A stretch of 64,000 bases of DNA from JANQRA01 sp035762545. Its GTDB lineage: Bacteria > Actinomycetota > Acidimicrobiia > Spongiisociales > ZC4RG35. Each line of letters opens with the position of its first letter. Positions within the stretch are counted from its first letter, which is position 1. The notes under the pieces were generated by a model. It did not search any database. It saw only the letters and a program-made list of their open reading frames with translations, and had not been told where the DNA came from. The stretch covers positions 1 through 64,000 of the forward strand of contig DASTOM010000008.1 of the NCBI GenBank assembly GCA_035762545.1, written 5' to 3'. Positions 34,065-42,223 of the stretch are shown in pieces. Made by a program: the position numbers and the translations under genes.

Positions 34065-36088
34065 TGCTGGCGCTCCTGGGCTCGGTCGGGATGATCGTGG
34101 CTCTGATCGGCTCAGTCCTGCTCGTCGTCCGGGGAGTGTCCTCGGCGCGGACTGATCGGAAGGCGAACCTCGATGGTCCGGCCCGGATCCTGCTGGGAGG
34201 GGCCATCGCCGCCATGGGCGCCATGACCCTCGCCCTCCTCACCGACGACTTCTCCCTGGTCTACACCGCCAACCACCACGCCATCGCCACTCCCTTCCCG
34301 TTCGACGTGGCGACCGCCTGGGCGGCCCTGGAAGGCTCGATCGTCCTCTGGGGTCTCGTCCTGGCCGGCTTCACGTGGTTCGTCTACCGACGCTACGAAC
34401 GCTCCCCCGACCAGCTGGGAGCTGCCGCCCTGGCGGTGATGGGTGCGGTCTCGGTCTTCTTCTTCGGGCTGATGATCACCGTGGCCAACCCGTTCGAGGT
34501 CTGCACGCTGGCGGCGGAGAACGGGTGTCTCCAGTCGAGCCCGTGGCCGTTCGCCCTGGTCGACGCCCCCGCCGACGGGCCGGGGCCGAACCCGTTGCTC
34601 CAGAACCATTACATGATGGCCTTCCACCCGCCCATCCTCTACCTGGGCTACGTGGGGATGACCGTCCCGTTCGCCTACGCCATCGGCGCCCTCGCCGTCG
34701 GCGTAGCCGGACCGGAGTGGCTGCGCCGGAGCCATCGCTCGACCCTGGTCGCCTGGTCGTTTCTCACCCTCGGGATCCTCCTCGGCGGGTGGTGGGCCTA
34801 CGAGGTCCTCTCCTGGGGCGGGTATTGGGCCTGGGATCCGGTCGAGAACGCCTCGCTGATGCCATGGCTGGTGGCTACCGCATTCCTCCATTCCGGAATC
34901 GTCCAGCAGCGCCGGGGGATGCTGCAGGCCTGGAACCTCATCCTGGTGATCTCGGCGTTCTCGCTGACGATCCTCGGGACATTCCTCACCAGGTCGGGGA
35001 CCATCAACTCGGTCCACTCCTTCACCCAGTCGGCCATCGGCCCGGCCCTGCTCGGGTTTCTCGTTCTGACTCTGGTGGGCTCGTTCACCCTGTTCTCCAC
35101 ACGCGCCGAACTGGTGTCGTCTTCACCACGCATCGACTCCCTCGTGTCCCGGGAGGGCACGTTCCTCGTCAACAACCTGCTGCTCAGCGTGTTCGCCTTC
35201 ATCGTCCTGATCGGGACGACCTACCCGCTGATCCTGGAAGCCTTCACAGGGACCCAGGTAGGGGTCGGTGAGCCCTTCTACAACCGGCTCGCCGTACCGC
35301 TTGCCTTCCTCCTCATACTGGTGATGGGGTTCGGGCCGGTGACTCCGTGGGGGGCGGCCGACCCGAAGATCATCTGGCGAAGAACCTGGCTCTCCGGTCT
35401 GATCGCCTTGGCTGTGGGCCTGCTCACTGCGGTGCTGGTGACACGCAACGGCTGGGTCGTCCTCGCCATCGTCCTCGGGACCTTCGTGATAGCCACCCTC
35501 GTCGGGCTCCTGGTCGAGCAGGTGTCGAGAAGGGTGACCGGCGCCGGGGAGTCGACGGGGACAGCGTTGCGCAAGGTGACCACCGGAGACGGGGCGTTCT
35601 GGGCAGGTCAGCTGAGCCACGCCGGGGTGGTTCTTATCGCGATCGGCATCGCCTTCGCCGCCAACCTCGGCGCCCACGCCGAAGTCGAGCTCGCACCTGG
35701 TGAGTCAACCGTGTTCGAGGGCTACACGATCACCTACGAGTCACCCTTCTCCCGCAGCGAGCCCGGGAAGACCAGTGTCGGCGCCCGCCTGACGGTGACC
35801 CGAGACGGAGCCCTGGTCGGGGTCGTCGAGCCTGCCGCAAACATCTTCGGCAGTGAGCAATCCGCCGTCAGCACGCCTGATGTCCTCCACACGCCGTCGG
35901 GAGACGTCTACGTCACCCTGCTCGGGATCCCGTCCACGGACATAGCCACCTTCACCCTCGACACCTCCCCGATGATCTGGGTTCTCTGGTTCGGCGGTCT
36001 GGTGACGGTGGCCGGGGGGTTTCTCGCCCTCGCCGCAAGACGCCGGGAACGGGTGACCGTGGACGATCGTCAAACGGTCGATGTCTGA
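34064..36088 (+). CDS. ccmF: CcmF, cytochrome c heme lyase subunit
   Basis: A 674-residue polytopic protein. The WWD domain WWAYEVLSWGGYWAWDPVEN is at residues 243-262, flanked by conserved His residues in QNHYMMAFHPPILYLGY and in INSVHSFTQS. About fifteen helices with the extracytoplasmic loop near residues 545-640 rich in beta strands. With CcmH it transfers heme to the CxxCH of apocytochromes. The frame upstream of 34064 belongs to ccmE. It overlaps ccmH by eight bases. Confidence 0.94.
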   Translation: MLALLGSVGMIVALIGSVLLVVRGVSSARTDRKANLDGPARILLGGAIAAMGAMTLALLTDDFSLVYTANHHAIATPFPFDVATAWAALEGSIVLWGLVLAGFTWFVYRRYERSPDQLGAAALAVMGAVSVFFFGLMITVANPFEVCTLAAENGCLQSSPWPFALVDAPADGPGPNPLLQNHYMMAFHPPILYLGYVGMTVPFAYAIGALAVGVAGPEWLRRSHRSTLVAWSFLTLGILLGGWWAYEVLSWGGYWAWDPVENASLMPWLVATAFLHSGIVQQRRGMLQAWNLILVISAFSLTILGTFLTRSGTINSVHSFTQSAIGPALLGFLVLTLVGSFTLFSTRAELVSSSPRIDSLVSREGTFLVNNLLLSVFAFIVLIGTTYPLILEAFTGTQVGVGEPFYNRLAVPLAFLLILVMGFGPVTPWGAADPKIIWRRTWLSGLIALAVGLLTAVLVTRNGWVVLAIVLGTFVIATLVGLLVEQVSRRVTGAGESTGTALRKVTTGDGAFWAGQLSHAGVVLIAIGIAFAANLGAHAEVELAPGESTVFEGYTITYESPFSRSEPGKTSVGARLTVTRDGALVGVVEPAANIFGSEQSAVSTPDVLHTPSGDVYVTLLGIPSTDIATFTLDTSPMIWVLWFGGLVTVAGGFLALAARRRERVTVDDRQTVDV

Positions 36089-37076
36089 GCGGACCCGCAA
36101 CATCCTGATCGTCGGCGTCATGGCGGCCATGGCGATCGCCCTGGTCGTTCTGGTGACGACGAGCCCCACAGACACCGACCGGGTCGAGGCCATAGGCGGA
36201 CAGATCAAATGCCCGGTGTGCCAGGGCGAGTCGATCCTCAACTCACCGTCGGACATGGCGCGCGACATGATGAGTCTGGTCGCCGAAAGGGTCGAGGCGG
36301 GAAACAGCGACCAGGCCGTCATCGACGAGTTGCTCGCCTCCTACAGCGGGGCGGTGCTGCTCGATCCACCGGCGAGCGGGGCCACTCTCGTCCTCTGGCT
36401 GGCGCCCGTCGCCGCCCTGATCGTTGGTGGCGTGGTCATCGTCTGGTGGAAGAGGCACCCTCGAGCCGAGACCCCTGATGATCAGCCAACCAGACGTCGC
36501 CGTCTCGCTCCTCTGCTCATCCTCGGTCTGGCCTTCGCCGCAATCGTGGTCGTGGCGGGGGTGTTCCTCCAGGATCGCTCCGGTCCGGCGTCGGGGGTGG
36601 CTGCGCTCGGCGACCAGGACCTCGACGAGGTCTCCAACGAGACGATGGAGGCGGTGATCGCCGCCAACGTCGACCACCCCCAGGTGGACGGGATGCGTCT
36701 GGCGCTGGCGGAGCGGTACTTCGAGGAAGGCGATTACCGATCGGCGTTCCCCCAGTATCTGGCGGTCGCCGAGTCGGGGAACGCCACCGACACCCAGGCA
36801 GTGACCGCCCTCGTGCGTCTGGGTTGGATGGCGTGGGACGGCAACTCAGAAGCTGAGGCTGCGATCGGCTTGTTCGACCAGGCCCTGGCCATCGACCCGT
36901 CCTCGGCCACGGCCCGCTACCTCAAAGGACAGGTCCTGTGGTGCGGGTCCAACGATCCGGACGCCGCTACCGACCTGTTCGAACAGATCCTCGAAGACCC
37001 GGACCTACCCGACGAATCCCGGGCGCAGGTGGAGGACGACCTTGCCACGATCTCTGAGGGTGGGGGCTGCTCGTGA
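36081..37076 (+). CDS. ccmH: CcmH/CcmI fusion
   Basis: A 331-residue protein combining the CcmH thiol domain (IKCPVCQGESI with Cys44 and Cys47) and, after two helices near residues 100-122 and 146-165, a CcmI/NrfG-like TPR region (LALAERYFEEGDYRSAFPQY and AIDPSSATARYLKGQVLW). This handles apocytochrome thiols and holds the substrate for heme ligation. The fused form is common. Overlaps: eight bases with ccmF, four bases (GTGA) with ccmG. Confidence 0.92.
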   Translation: MSERTRNILIVGVMAAMAIALVVLVTTSPTDTDRVEAIGGQIKCPVCQGESILNSPSDMARDMMSLVAERVEAGNSDQAVIDELLASYSGAVLLDPPASGATLVLWLAPVAALIVGGVVIVWWKRHPRAETPDDQPTRRRRLAPLLILGLAFAAIVVVAGVFLQDRSGPASGVAALGDQDLDEVSNETMEAVIAANVDHPQVDGMRLALAERYFEEGDYRSAFPQYLAVAESGNATDTQAVTALVRLGWMAWDGNSEAEAAIGLFDQALAIDPSSATARYLKGQVLWCGSNDPDAATDLFEQILEDPDLPDESRAQVEDDLATISEGGGCS

Positions 37077-37666
37077 ACGGGAAGGCTCTTCGCTGGGCTG
37101 CATACGGGATAGCCCTGGTGGCTGTGGCCTTCGCGGTGGTACTGGCGTCTCGATTCGGCTCGGATCCCGGGCTGGTGGACTCGCCTCTCCTCGGACAGCC
37201 CGCACCCGACTTCTCCCTGGCACCACTCGAGGGTGGAGACCCGGTCGACCTCGCCGATCTCGAAGGAGACATCGTCCTCGTGAACTTCTTCGCCTCGTGG
37301 TGTTTGGAGTGTCGCCAGGAGCACGCCGCCCTGACGTCGACGGCGGACGCCTTCGCCGACCAGGGAGTGACCCTGGTCCAGATCGCCTATCAGGAGAGCC
37401 CCACCGAGTCGCTCGACTACCTGAGCCTGGCCGGTCGCTCAGAGGCGGCCTTCTATCTGGCGGACCCGGGCAGCCGGACCGCCATCGCCTACGGCGTGTT
37501 CGGGATCCCCGAGACCTTCTTCATCGACGAGTCCGGCACGGTGGTGGGGAAGATCATCGGCGAATCCGACGCCCTCACCCTGGGCTCGACGATCGACGCC
37601 ATCAAACGTGGCGAGACTCCCGGACAGAACGTCACCGGGGACACCCAACAGCGTCCCGACCAGTAG
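37073..37666 (+). CDS. ccmG: CcmG/DsbE thiol:disulfide oxidoreductase
   Basis: A 197-residue membrane-anchored thioredoxin-fold protein. N-terminal helix about residues 7-25, then GQPAPDFSLAPLEGGD and active site ASWCLECRQEH (Cys77, Cys80), cis-Pro GIPETFFID. It reduces apocytochrome or CcmH disulfides. Start GTG 37073 overlaps the ccmH stop. It ends the ccm operon; fxsA begins 41 bases later. Confidence 0.92.
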   Translation: MNGKALRWAAYGIALVAVAFAVVLASRFGSDPGLVDSPLLGQPAPDFSLAPLEGGDPVDLADLEGDIVLVNFFASWCLECRQEHAALTSTADAFADQGVTLVQIAYQESPTESLDYLSLAGRSEAAFYLADPGSRTAIAYGVFGIPETFFIDESGTVVGKIIGESDALTLGSTIDAIKRGETPGQNVTGDTQQRPDQ

Positions 37667-37707
37667 CCCCGCCCGACTTTCCGCAGACAGCCGGTACCGT
37701 TGGGTCG

Positions 37708-38175
37708 GTGAGATTCCTGGCGATCTTCATCCTCATCTCCATCGCCGAGATGGCCACTTTCTTCTGGGTCGAATCGAAGATCGGGCTGGCATGGGCCCTC
37801 GCTATCGCCGTCCTCACGGCGATCCTCGGATCGATCCTGGTGCGTCGAGCCGGCCTGTCGGTGATCGGACGTCTCAAGGCCAAGGTGTCCGAGGGCGGGA
37901 TACCTACCCGCGAGCTGTCCGACGGAGCCTGCATTCTCGTCGCTGGGGCGTTTCTCATCTCACCGGGTTTTCTCACCGACACGGCCGGATTCCTCTTGCT
38001 GATCCCGGCGATCAGGGGCGTCATCTATCGACTGGTCTCGAAGCGATTCACCGGCCGGGTGGCGGTCTACACCAACGGAATGAGGACCGACTGGGCGAGT
38101 CGACCGCCGGGGGACGTCATCGACGTCGAGCCCGCACCGGAACGAGTCGAATCAGGGCTCGATGATGCTGAGTGA
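37708..38175 (+). CDS. fxsA: FxsA family membrane protein
   Basis: A 155-residue membrane protein with the FxsA pattern FILISIAEMATFFWVESKIG, ILVRRAGLSVIGRLKAKV and GACILVAGAFLISPGFLTD, then LLIPAIRGVI. Three to four helices and a polar tail. In E. coli FxsA blocks phage T7 exclusion by F plasmid; its own role is unknown. Start GTG 37708. Last 24 bases overlap the end of the convergent hydrolase gene. Confidence 0.88.
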   Translation: MRFLAIFILISIAEMATFFWVESKIGLAWALAIAVLTAILGSILVRRAGLSVIGRLKAKVSEGGIPTRELSDGACILVAGAFLISPGFLTDTAGFLLLIPAIRGVIYRLVSKRFTGRVAVYTNGMRTDWASRPPGDVIDVEPAPERVESGLDDAE

Positions 38176-39546
38176 CACTTCGGGGTAGCTGACCGACTCG
38201 AGTGCGGCGGCGCCGGTGCCCAGCAGAAAGACGTCGAAGAAGCCGACGAGATAGTTGTCGACGATGGGGATGACCCGACCGGCGGCGATCGATCCGGTCA
38301 ACCCGAACCGATCGCCGACCGGGGAGAGGAGCGGTGCGATCGTGAAATCGTTGTGGTTGGCCCCTTCGATGCCGAGCCAGTAGGTGATCGACTCGCCCCG
38401 ACCCGCAATCCCCCGGAGCAGCGAGTCGTTTGGGGTGTCGACCCACTCGTCGGAACGCATGTACAGAGCGGGAACCGTCATGTTGAGCCGCAGCTCGCGC
38501 TCGGTGAGCGGCTCCACCCACGGGTCCATCCCGAGCACTGCGGTGCACCGAGAGTCTTCGAGACAGGTCTTGATGGCGGCCCCGCCCCCGGCCGAGTGGC
38601 CGTAGACGCCTATCCGGTTCAGGTCGGCCGAGTCGGTGATCGCTGCGAAACTCCCTCCGTCGCCCTCGTCGAGCTCGTTGAGGATCGTGACCAGGTCACC
38701 AGAGAAGACTGAGACCAGGTCGGTGCCCGCAGTCAGGTAGGCGGTCTCGCCCACTTCGGCCGGATCGGGAAGGGCCTTCGGGTCCTGGAGGATCACCTCG
38801 TCCTCGGCCAGGACTGTCGCAGCCGCACCGTAGGCATGGTCTGGTGCGATCACGATGTAGCCGTTGGAAACCAGATCCTCGATCTGATTGAGGGTGATGG
38901 TGCGCACCCCGGACCACCCGTGGCTGAACAGGATCACCGGAAACGTGCCTTCAGCAATGGGAAGTGCCGGGTGGGCGTTCGACATCGTGTACTCGGTGTG
39001 GTCGAGAAACCATGAGGGCATGCCGAGGTTCTGGGATAGGGCCGGGGCGACCACCTCCCAGTCCTCACTCCAGACCACCGGCTCCTCACCCCCGTCGAAG
39101 GTTGCCGGGTACCAGACCTGTGCCACGAACTCCCTCGGTCCGCCGGGACGCTCTCCATACAGCTCGTCGCGCGCCCGATCGATCAACGGGACCGTGATGG
39201 TCCCGATCGCCTCGGGACCGGACGGGGCGGGCAGCTCCGGGACAGGGAACAAGACAGGCAGGGCGGCGGCAAACAGCAATCCGACCACCCCGAGCGCCCC
39301 TCTGACGAGCCGGCTCGACCACTCCAGTTTCCGCTCCAGGAAGAAGACATCTCCGACGGCGAGGAGGAACGCCGCCAGGTAGAAGGGCAGCATCTGCCAG
39401 CGGTAGCCCTCGAACTGGAGTTGGATCAACAACGCAGCGATCAGCACGATCGCCACGAGGCCGCGGCGAGGTCGGACACCGAAAACAACTGGCCAGGCCA
39501 CCGCGAACACCACGGCGAAAGCCAGGAGCAGTTCGAATTGCCTCAC
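38152..39546 (-). CDS. PAF-acetylhydrolase-like membrane hydrolase
   Basis: A 464-residue protein: about four N-terminal helices (residues 5-105), then a secreted alpha/beta-hydrolase similar to platelet-activating-factor acetylhydrolase. FVAQVWYPA, PVILFSHGWSGVR, nucleophile elbow GVYGHSAGGGAA (Ser), the acidic residue in LGMDPWVEPL and a late His in GANHNDF are in the correct order. It probably cleaves ester or lipid substrates outside the membrane. ATG 39546. It lies 42 bases downstream of a broken gene on the same strand. Confidence 0.85.
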   Translation of the reverse strand: MRQFELLLAFAVVFAVAWPVVFGVRPRRGLVAIVLIAALLIQLQFEGYRWQMLPFYLAAFLLAVGDVFFLERKLEWSSRLVRGALGVVGLLFAAALPVLFPVPELPAPSGPEAIGTITVPLIDRARDELYGERPGGPREFVAQVWYPATFDGGEEPVVWSEDWEVVAPALSQNLGMPSWFLDHTEYTMSNAHPALPIAEGTFPVILFSHGWSGVRTITLNQIEDLVSNGYIVIAPDHAYGAAATVLAEDEVILQDPKALPDPAEVGETAYLTAGTDLVSVFSGDLVTILNELDEGDGGSFAAITDSADLNRIGVYGHSAGGGAAIKTCLEDSRCTAVLGMDPWVEPLTERELRLNMTVPALYMRSDEWVDTPNDSLLRGIAGRGESITYWLGIEGANHNDFTIAPLLSPVGDRFGLTGSIAAGRVIPIVDNYLVGFFDVFLLGTGAAALESVSYPEVSLSIIEP

Positions 39547-39588
39547 CGAACCGCCTGTGTCATCGCCGGTGCGGAGACCGCCCCGGCC

Positions 39589-39970
39589 TCAGAGGTGATC
39601 CATGCGGGTCCCCTGGTGGAAAGCGAGCTTCCACTCCTCGCCGGTGCGCACCCAGACCGAGCTGCGACGTGCCTCCTGGGCCGCCGTCCCCACCGTCCGA
39701 TAGGTGACGAGGGCGGTGTCTGCCGACAGTTGGCGGACCGCGAACTCTCGTATGACGAAATCGGCACCCTTCTCCCCTTCAACAAGTCGAGCAGGGCGCG
39801 TTTGTTCTAGACACGACCTGTGCTCCCGAATTCGAGGTAATCATCGTGGAGCAGGTTTCGTATGCGAACCGGATCGTGCGCACCTCTCGGTCGAGAAGCT
39901 CGATCTCACGGGACCGCAACTCCTGGAACCAGGGGTGTTGGCGGGTCTGATGTCGTGGGATTCCGGTCAT
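39589..39970 (-). pseudogene. DUF4440/NTF2-like gene broken by two frameshifts and a nonsense codon
   Basis: The minus strand encodes, in three successive frames, pieces of one DUF4440-type protein: FQELRSREIELLDREVRT, then DPVRIRNLLHDDYLEFGSTG, then EGEKGADFVIREFAV and ALVTYRTVGT with SSVWVRTGEEWKLAFHQGT. Between pieces one and two, and again between two and three, a single base is missing; a TAG occurs where the family usually has Trp (GRVW). The order and spacing match the intact family. Two -1 indels and one stop make loss of function very likely, unless the assembly contains errors here. It follows the TGA-containing thioredoxin-like gene by 30 bases. Confidence 0.8.
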
Positions 39971-40000
39971 GTCTGCGGCAGCAGGCTCGTGCCGAGTGTT

Positions 40001-40624
40001 TCAACCGGAGAGAGCTACCAGGTTGTCCAATGCGGTCCGGATGTCCTCTTCGGATCGCAGCCCGTCCCACGCCTCGACGACCGTCTGATCACCCGCGATC
40101 AGGACGGTGACCGGCTGATAGGGAACTCCGTAGAGGCTGAAGATGTCGGCATCCTCGTCGAGACCCCACATGATCTCGCCGGATGGCAGCAGCTCGGCCG
40201 CCCGTTCCGCGGTGGCCTCGAAGGTCGAGTTCCATGCCGGGGCGACGAAGTCGACACGATCGGAGTATTCGACGGCAAGTTGGTCGAGGACGGGTAACTC
40301 CCGCCTACAGGTGGGTCACCACTCCGCCCAGAACACCAGGTAGACGGGCTTGTCACCCTCCGACAGGGTGTAGGTGCCTCCGTCGCCTAGCTCGAGTGTG
40401 AAGTCGGGGGCCAGGGGCCTGTCCGATGTCGTCACGGTGGAACCCGACGCCGGAACCGTGGTTGTGACCCCGTTGTCAGTGCCGGGGCCGGTCGTCGCCG
40501 TGGTCTCGGGTGGGGCAGTCGACGCCGTACCCGTCAGCTCGGTGGTGGACGACGACGTGGACGACGGGGCACAGGCAGCGAGTACGAGTGCCAGCACATA
40601 GATCAACAGGGACAGACGGCGCAC
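40001..40624 (-). CDS. Thioredoxin-like lipoprotein with in-frame TGA in place of active-site Cys (candidate selenoprotein)
   Basis: Read through one TGA, the frame encodes 207 residues. GTG 40624 starts a lipoprotein signal ending LVLAAC (Cys18), then a Ser/Thr-rich linker, PLAPDFTLELGDGG, and the TlpA-like strand VYLVFWAEW. The next codon (103, bases 40318-40316) is TGA, followed by PTCRRELPVLDQLA. So the motif reads W-TGA-P-T-C where the family has WCPTC. The 104 residues after it are intact and fold-typical, including a cis-Pro loop (YGVPYQPVTVLI), ending at TGA 40003. Either Sec (UxxC) or a nonsense mutation; no sel genes lie in the window. The adjacent broken gene is a warning. Confidence 0.6.
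40289..40318 (-). promoter_or_regulatory. Candidate bacterial SECIS hairpin after the in-frame TGA
   Basis: Downstream of UGA (40318-40316), GGCGGG (40305-40300) pairs with CCCGUC (40294-40289), giving six pairs including one G-U, around the loop AGUUA. The loop has G at its second position, 18 bases after UGA. As I recall them, the published bacterial SECIS rules ask for an upper stem of 4-16 bp, a loop of 3-14 nt, G in the first two loop positions and 16-37 nt from UGA to that G; all are met. High GC makes chance hairpins common, so this is supportive only. Confidence 0.4.
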
Positions 40625-40712
40625 GACCGAAACGGTAGGGCACCGCGGGTATATCCCATGTAAATCCCGGTTGTCACTAGAAGCCCGCCAACCTTTGTAC
40701 AATCGACCTCCC

Positions 40713-41174
40713 GTGTCAGAAACGACGTTGTACTTCGCCTACGGATCATTTCTCGACCCGGTGCGAATCTCCACAGCAGCTCCGGGTTCGAAGTTCCTCT
40801 TCACGGCTCATTTTCCCGAGACCAAGCTCGATTTCGCCCATTCCGCCACCGACGGGGTCGTGCCCACCCTCACCAAGGAGAGCGGTCACACCGTCTGGGG
40901 CGGTGTCTTCGAGATCCCGGCGGAATCGGTTGATTCCCTCACGGAGGCGGAGCGAGCCGAAGGTCGCGAGCCAGGATTCGACGTCAAGGCGGTGGACCGT
41001 GAGGGAAACAAGTACGACTGCCTCACCTTCGTGACCAAGGCGGCGCCCAATGGCGAGCAGCGGCCGAGTGCGGAGTATCTCGACTCCATGATCGAGGGAG
41101 CCCGGCACTGGAATCTCCCCGCCGGGTGGGTGATGGGTCTCGAAGACCTCACCGAAGACCCGCTCTTCTCCTAG
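40713..41174 (+). CDS. Gamma-glutamylcyclotransferase-like (AIG2/BtrG) protein
   Basis: A 153-residue protein with the GGCT-like fold. It begins with TLYFAYGSFLDPVRI, matching the family YFAYGSN(L) loop, with Phe for Asn. The catalytic acid is expected in the VWGGVFEIPAESVDSLTEAE part (Glu). Similar proteins cleave gamma-glutamyl groups to 5-oxoproline or act on modified amino compounds. GTG 40713 is chosen because it immediately precedes the first conserved strand. Divergent from the TGA-containing gene with an 88-base gap. Confidence 0.82.
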   Translation: MSETTLYFAYGSFLDPVRISTAAPGSKFLFTAHFPETKLDFAHSATDGVVPTLTKESGHTVWGGVFEIPAESVDSLTEAERAEGREPGFDVKAVDREGNKYDCLTFVTKAAPNGEQRPSAEYLDSMIEGARHWNLPAGWVMGLEDLTEDPLFS

Positions 41175-41178
41175 CTCT

Positions 41179-41550
41179 TTGCTCGCCGCTCTCAACTTCG
41201 GAGCGATTGCGATCGGGGTGGCTGGAGGCGGGCTCGCCGCTTCAGTGGTGGGTCTCCTCGTTGCCGGCCTCCTCAGCGTGTTCGGTCTCGACACCGGCTC
41301 TGACATCGGTCTGGCGATCGGGATCTTCTGTGGTCTCGCCGCTGGTGGCTGGCTCGCCGGTCGCCGTTCGGTTCACTCCCATCGTTTCCACGGCATGGTG
41401 ACCGGTCTGATCCTTGCCTTTCTGATCATGGTCATCGCCCGTCTCGGCGGCAGTCCCGCCCCGACCTGGACGGTCCTGTGGCTGGCCGTGGTGGCCGTCG
41501 CCGTGTCCGGTCTCTTCGGATGGCTGGCGGGCCGGAGCCGGGCGGCCTAG
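41179..41550 (+). CDS. Small four-helix membrane protein (YrzE-like)
   Basis: A 123-residue hydrophobic protein with about four helices (residues 5-32, 43-60, 71-88 and 96-118). It is similar in style to the TIGR04086/YrzE membrane family (GLAIGIFCGLAAGGWLAGRR, glycine-rich), function unknown. TTG 41179 is the only reasonable start, four bases after the preceding stop, suggesting co-transcription with the cyclotransferase-like gene. Confidence 0.65.
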   Translation: MLAALNFGAIAIGVAGGGLAASVVGLLVAGLLSVFGLDTGSDIGLAIGIFCGLAAGGWLAGRRSVHSHRFHGMVTGLILAFLIMVIARLGGSPAPTWTVLWLAVVAVAVSGLFGWLAGRSRAA

Positions 41551-41630
41551 CTCGATCGTGCAGGAATGTGCCGCTCCGGCACACGGTTGCACACTCGATC
41601 GAGGGCGTCATCGGGCGTAGAATGAACCTT

Positions 41631-42004
41631 GCGAGCCCGTCGGACGGCCGCCATGTGTCGCCTTCGGCGACACATGGAGGAAAGTCCGGACTCCACAGGG
41701 CAGGGTGCTGGATAACTTCCAGGCGGGGTGACCCGACGGAAAGTGCAGCAGAGAGCAGACCGCCTACGTCGGACCTCGGTCCGGCCGGCAAGGGTGAAAC
41801 GGCGGTGTAAGAGACCACCAGCGTCATCGGCGACGGTGACGGCTCGGCAAACCCCACCCGGAGCAAGGCCAAGCAGGGACGTCGGTTGCCCGCCGTATGG
41901 TCCCGGGTAGGCCGCATGAGGGTCCTGGTAACAGGGCTCCCAGATGGATGGCCGTCGGCTGTCGGCAACGGCAGTCACAGAATCCGGCTTACAGACGGGC
42001 TCGC
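41631..42004 (+). ncRNA. rnpB: RNase P RNA, bacterial type A
   Basis: Catalytic RNA that cleaves 5' leaders from tRNA precursors. Helix P1 is GCGAGCCCGTC (41631-41641) pairing with GACGGGCTCGC (41994-42004). The core sequence GAGGAAAGTCCGGACTCC at about 41674, then ACAGGGCAGGGTGCTGG, and the distal ACAGAATCCGGCTTACAG at 41977-41994 form P4 and the conserved J regions. A TAGAAT -10-like box lies at 41618-41623, seven bases before the start, and a strong terminator follows. Total about 374 nt. Confidence 0.96.
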
Positions 42005-42010
42005 ATCGTG

Positions 42011-42038
42011 TGAGAGGCCTCCAATCGGGGGCCTCTCA
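42011..42038 (+). terminator. Intrinsic terminator after rnpB
   Basis: Perfect 9-bp stem TGAGAGGCC (42011-42019) with GGCCTCTCA (42030-42038), ten-base loop, followed by CTCTTTCTC. It begins six bases after the 3' strand of P1 and so ends rnpB transcription. Confidence 0.88.
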
Positions 42039-42063
42039 CTCTTTCTCATGCCCGCTTCTCTCG

Positions 42064-42182
42064 TCGAGCCTGCACACCGTCTCGAAGAACGAGACGCCAC
42101 GCAGGCTCGATGGGACCGGTACTCCATGTCCCACGTCGAACCTGCATGGCGTCCCGAAGAGCGAGACGGCATCAGCTTCGAT
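42064..42182 (+). repeat. Tandem structured repeat downstream of rnpB (two copies, 72-nt period)
   Basis: Copy 1 (42064-42110) is a nested hairpin: TCGAGCCTGC pairs perfectly with GCAGGCTCGA, and inside it GTCTCG pairs with CGAGAC around loop AAGAA. Copy 2 (42136-42182) keeps the layout but with substitutions (TCGAACCTGC, GTCCCG/CGAGAC, AGCTTCGA). The 72-nt period and the decay of copy 2 suggest duplication. It lies between the rnpB terminator and the globin start. Role unknown; a small RNA or leader structure are options. Confidence 0.65.
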
Positions 42183-42223
42183 GGGAGAGACGCACTCCGG
42201 TCGGCCATACTCTGAGCACCGTG

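Noticed and set aside
34112..35017. A 301-codon minus-strand frame within ccmF
   Set aside because: Antisense shadow, strongly biased to Asp/Gly/Arg/Pro; ccmF is unambiguous on the plus strand.
40300..40315. Hairpin CCCACC/GGCGGG starting right at the TGA as SECIS
   Set aside because: The loop G is eight bases from UGA, too close for the known bacterial pattern; the next hairpin fits better.
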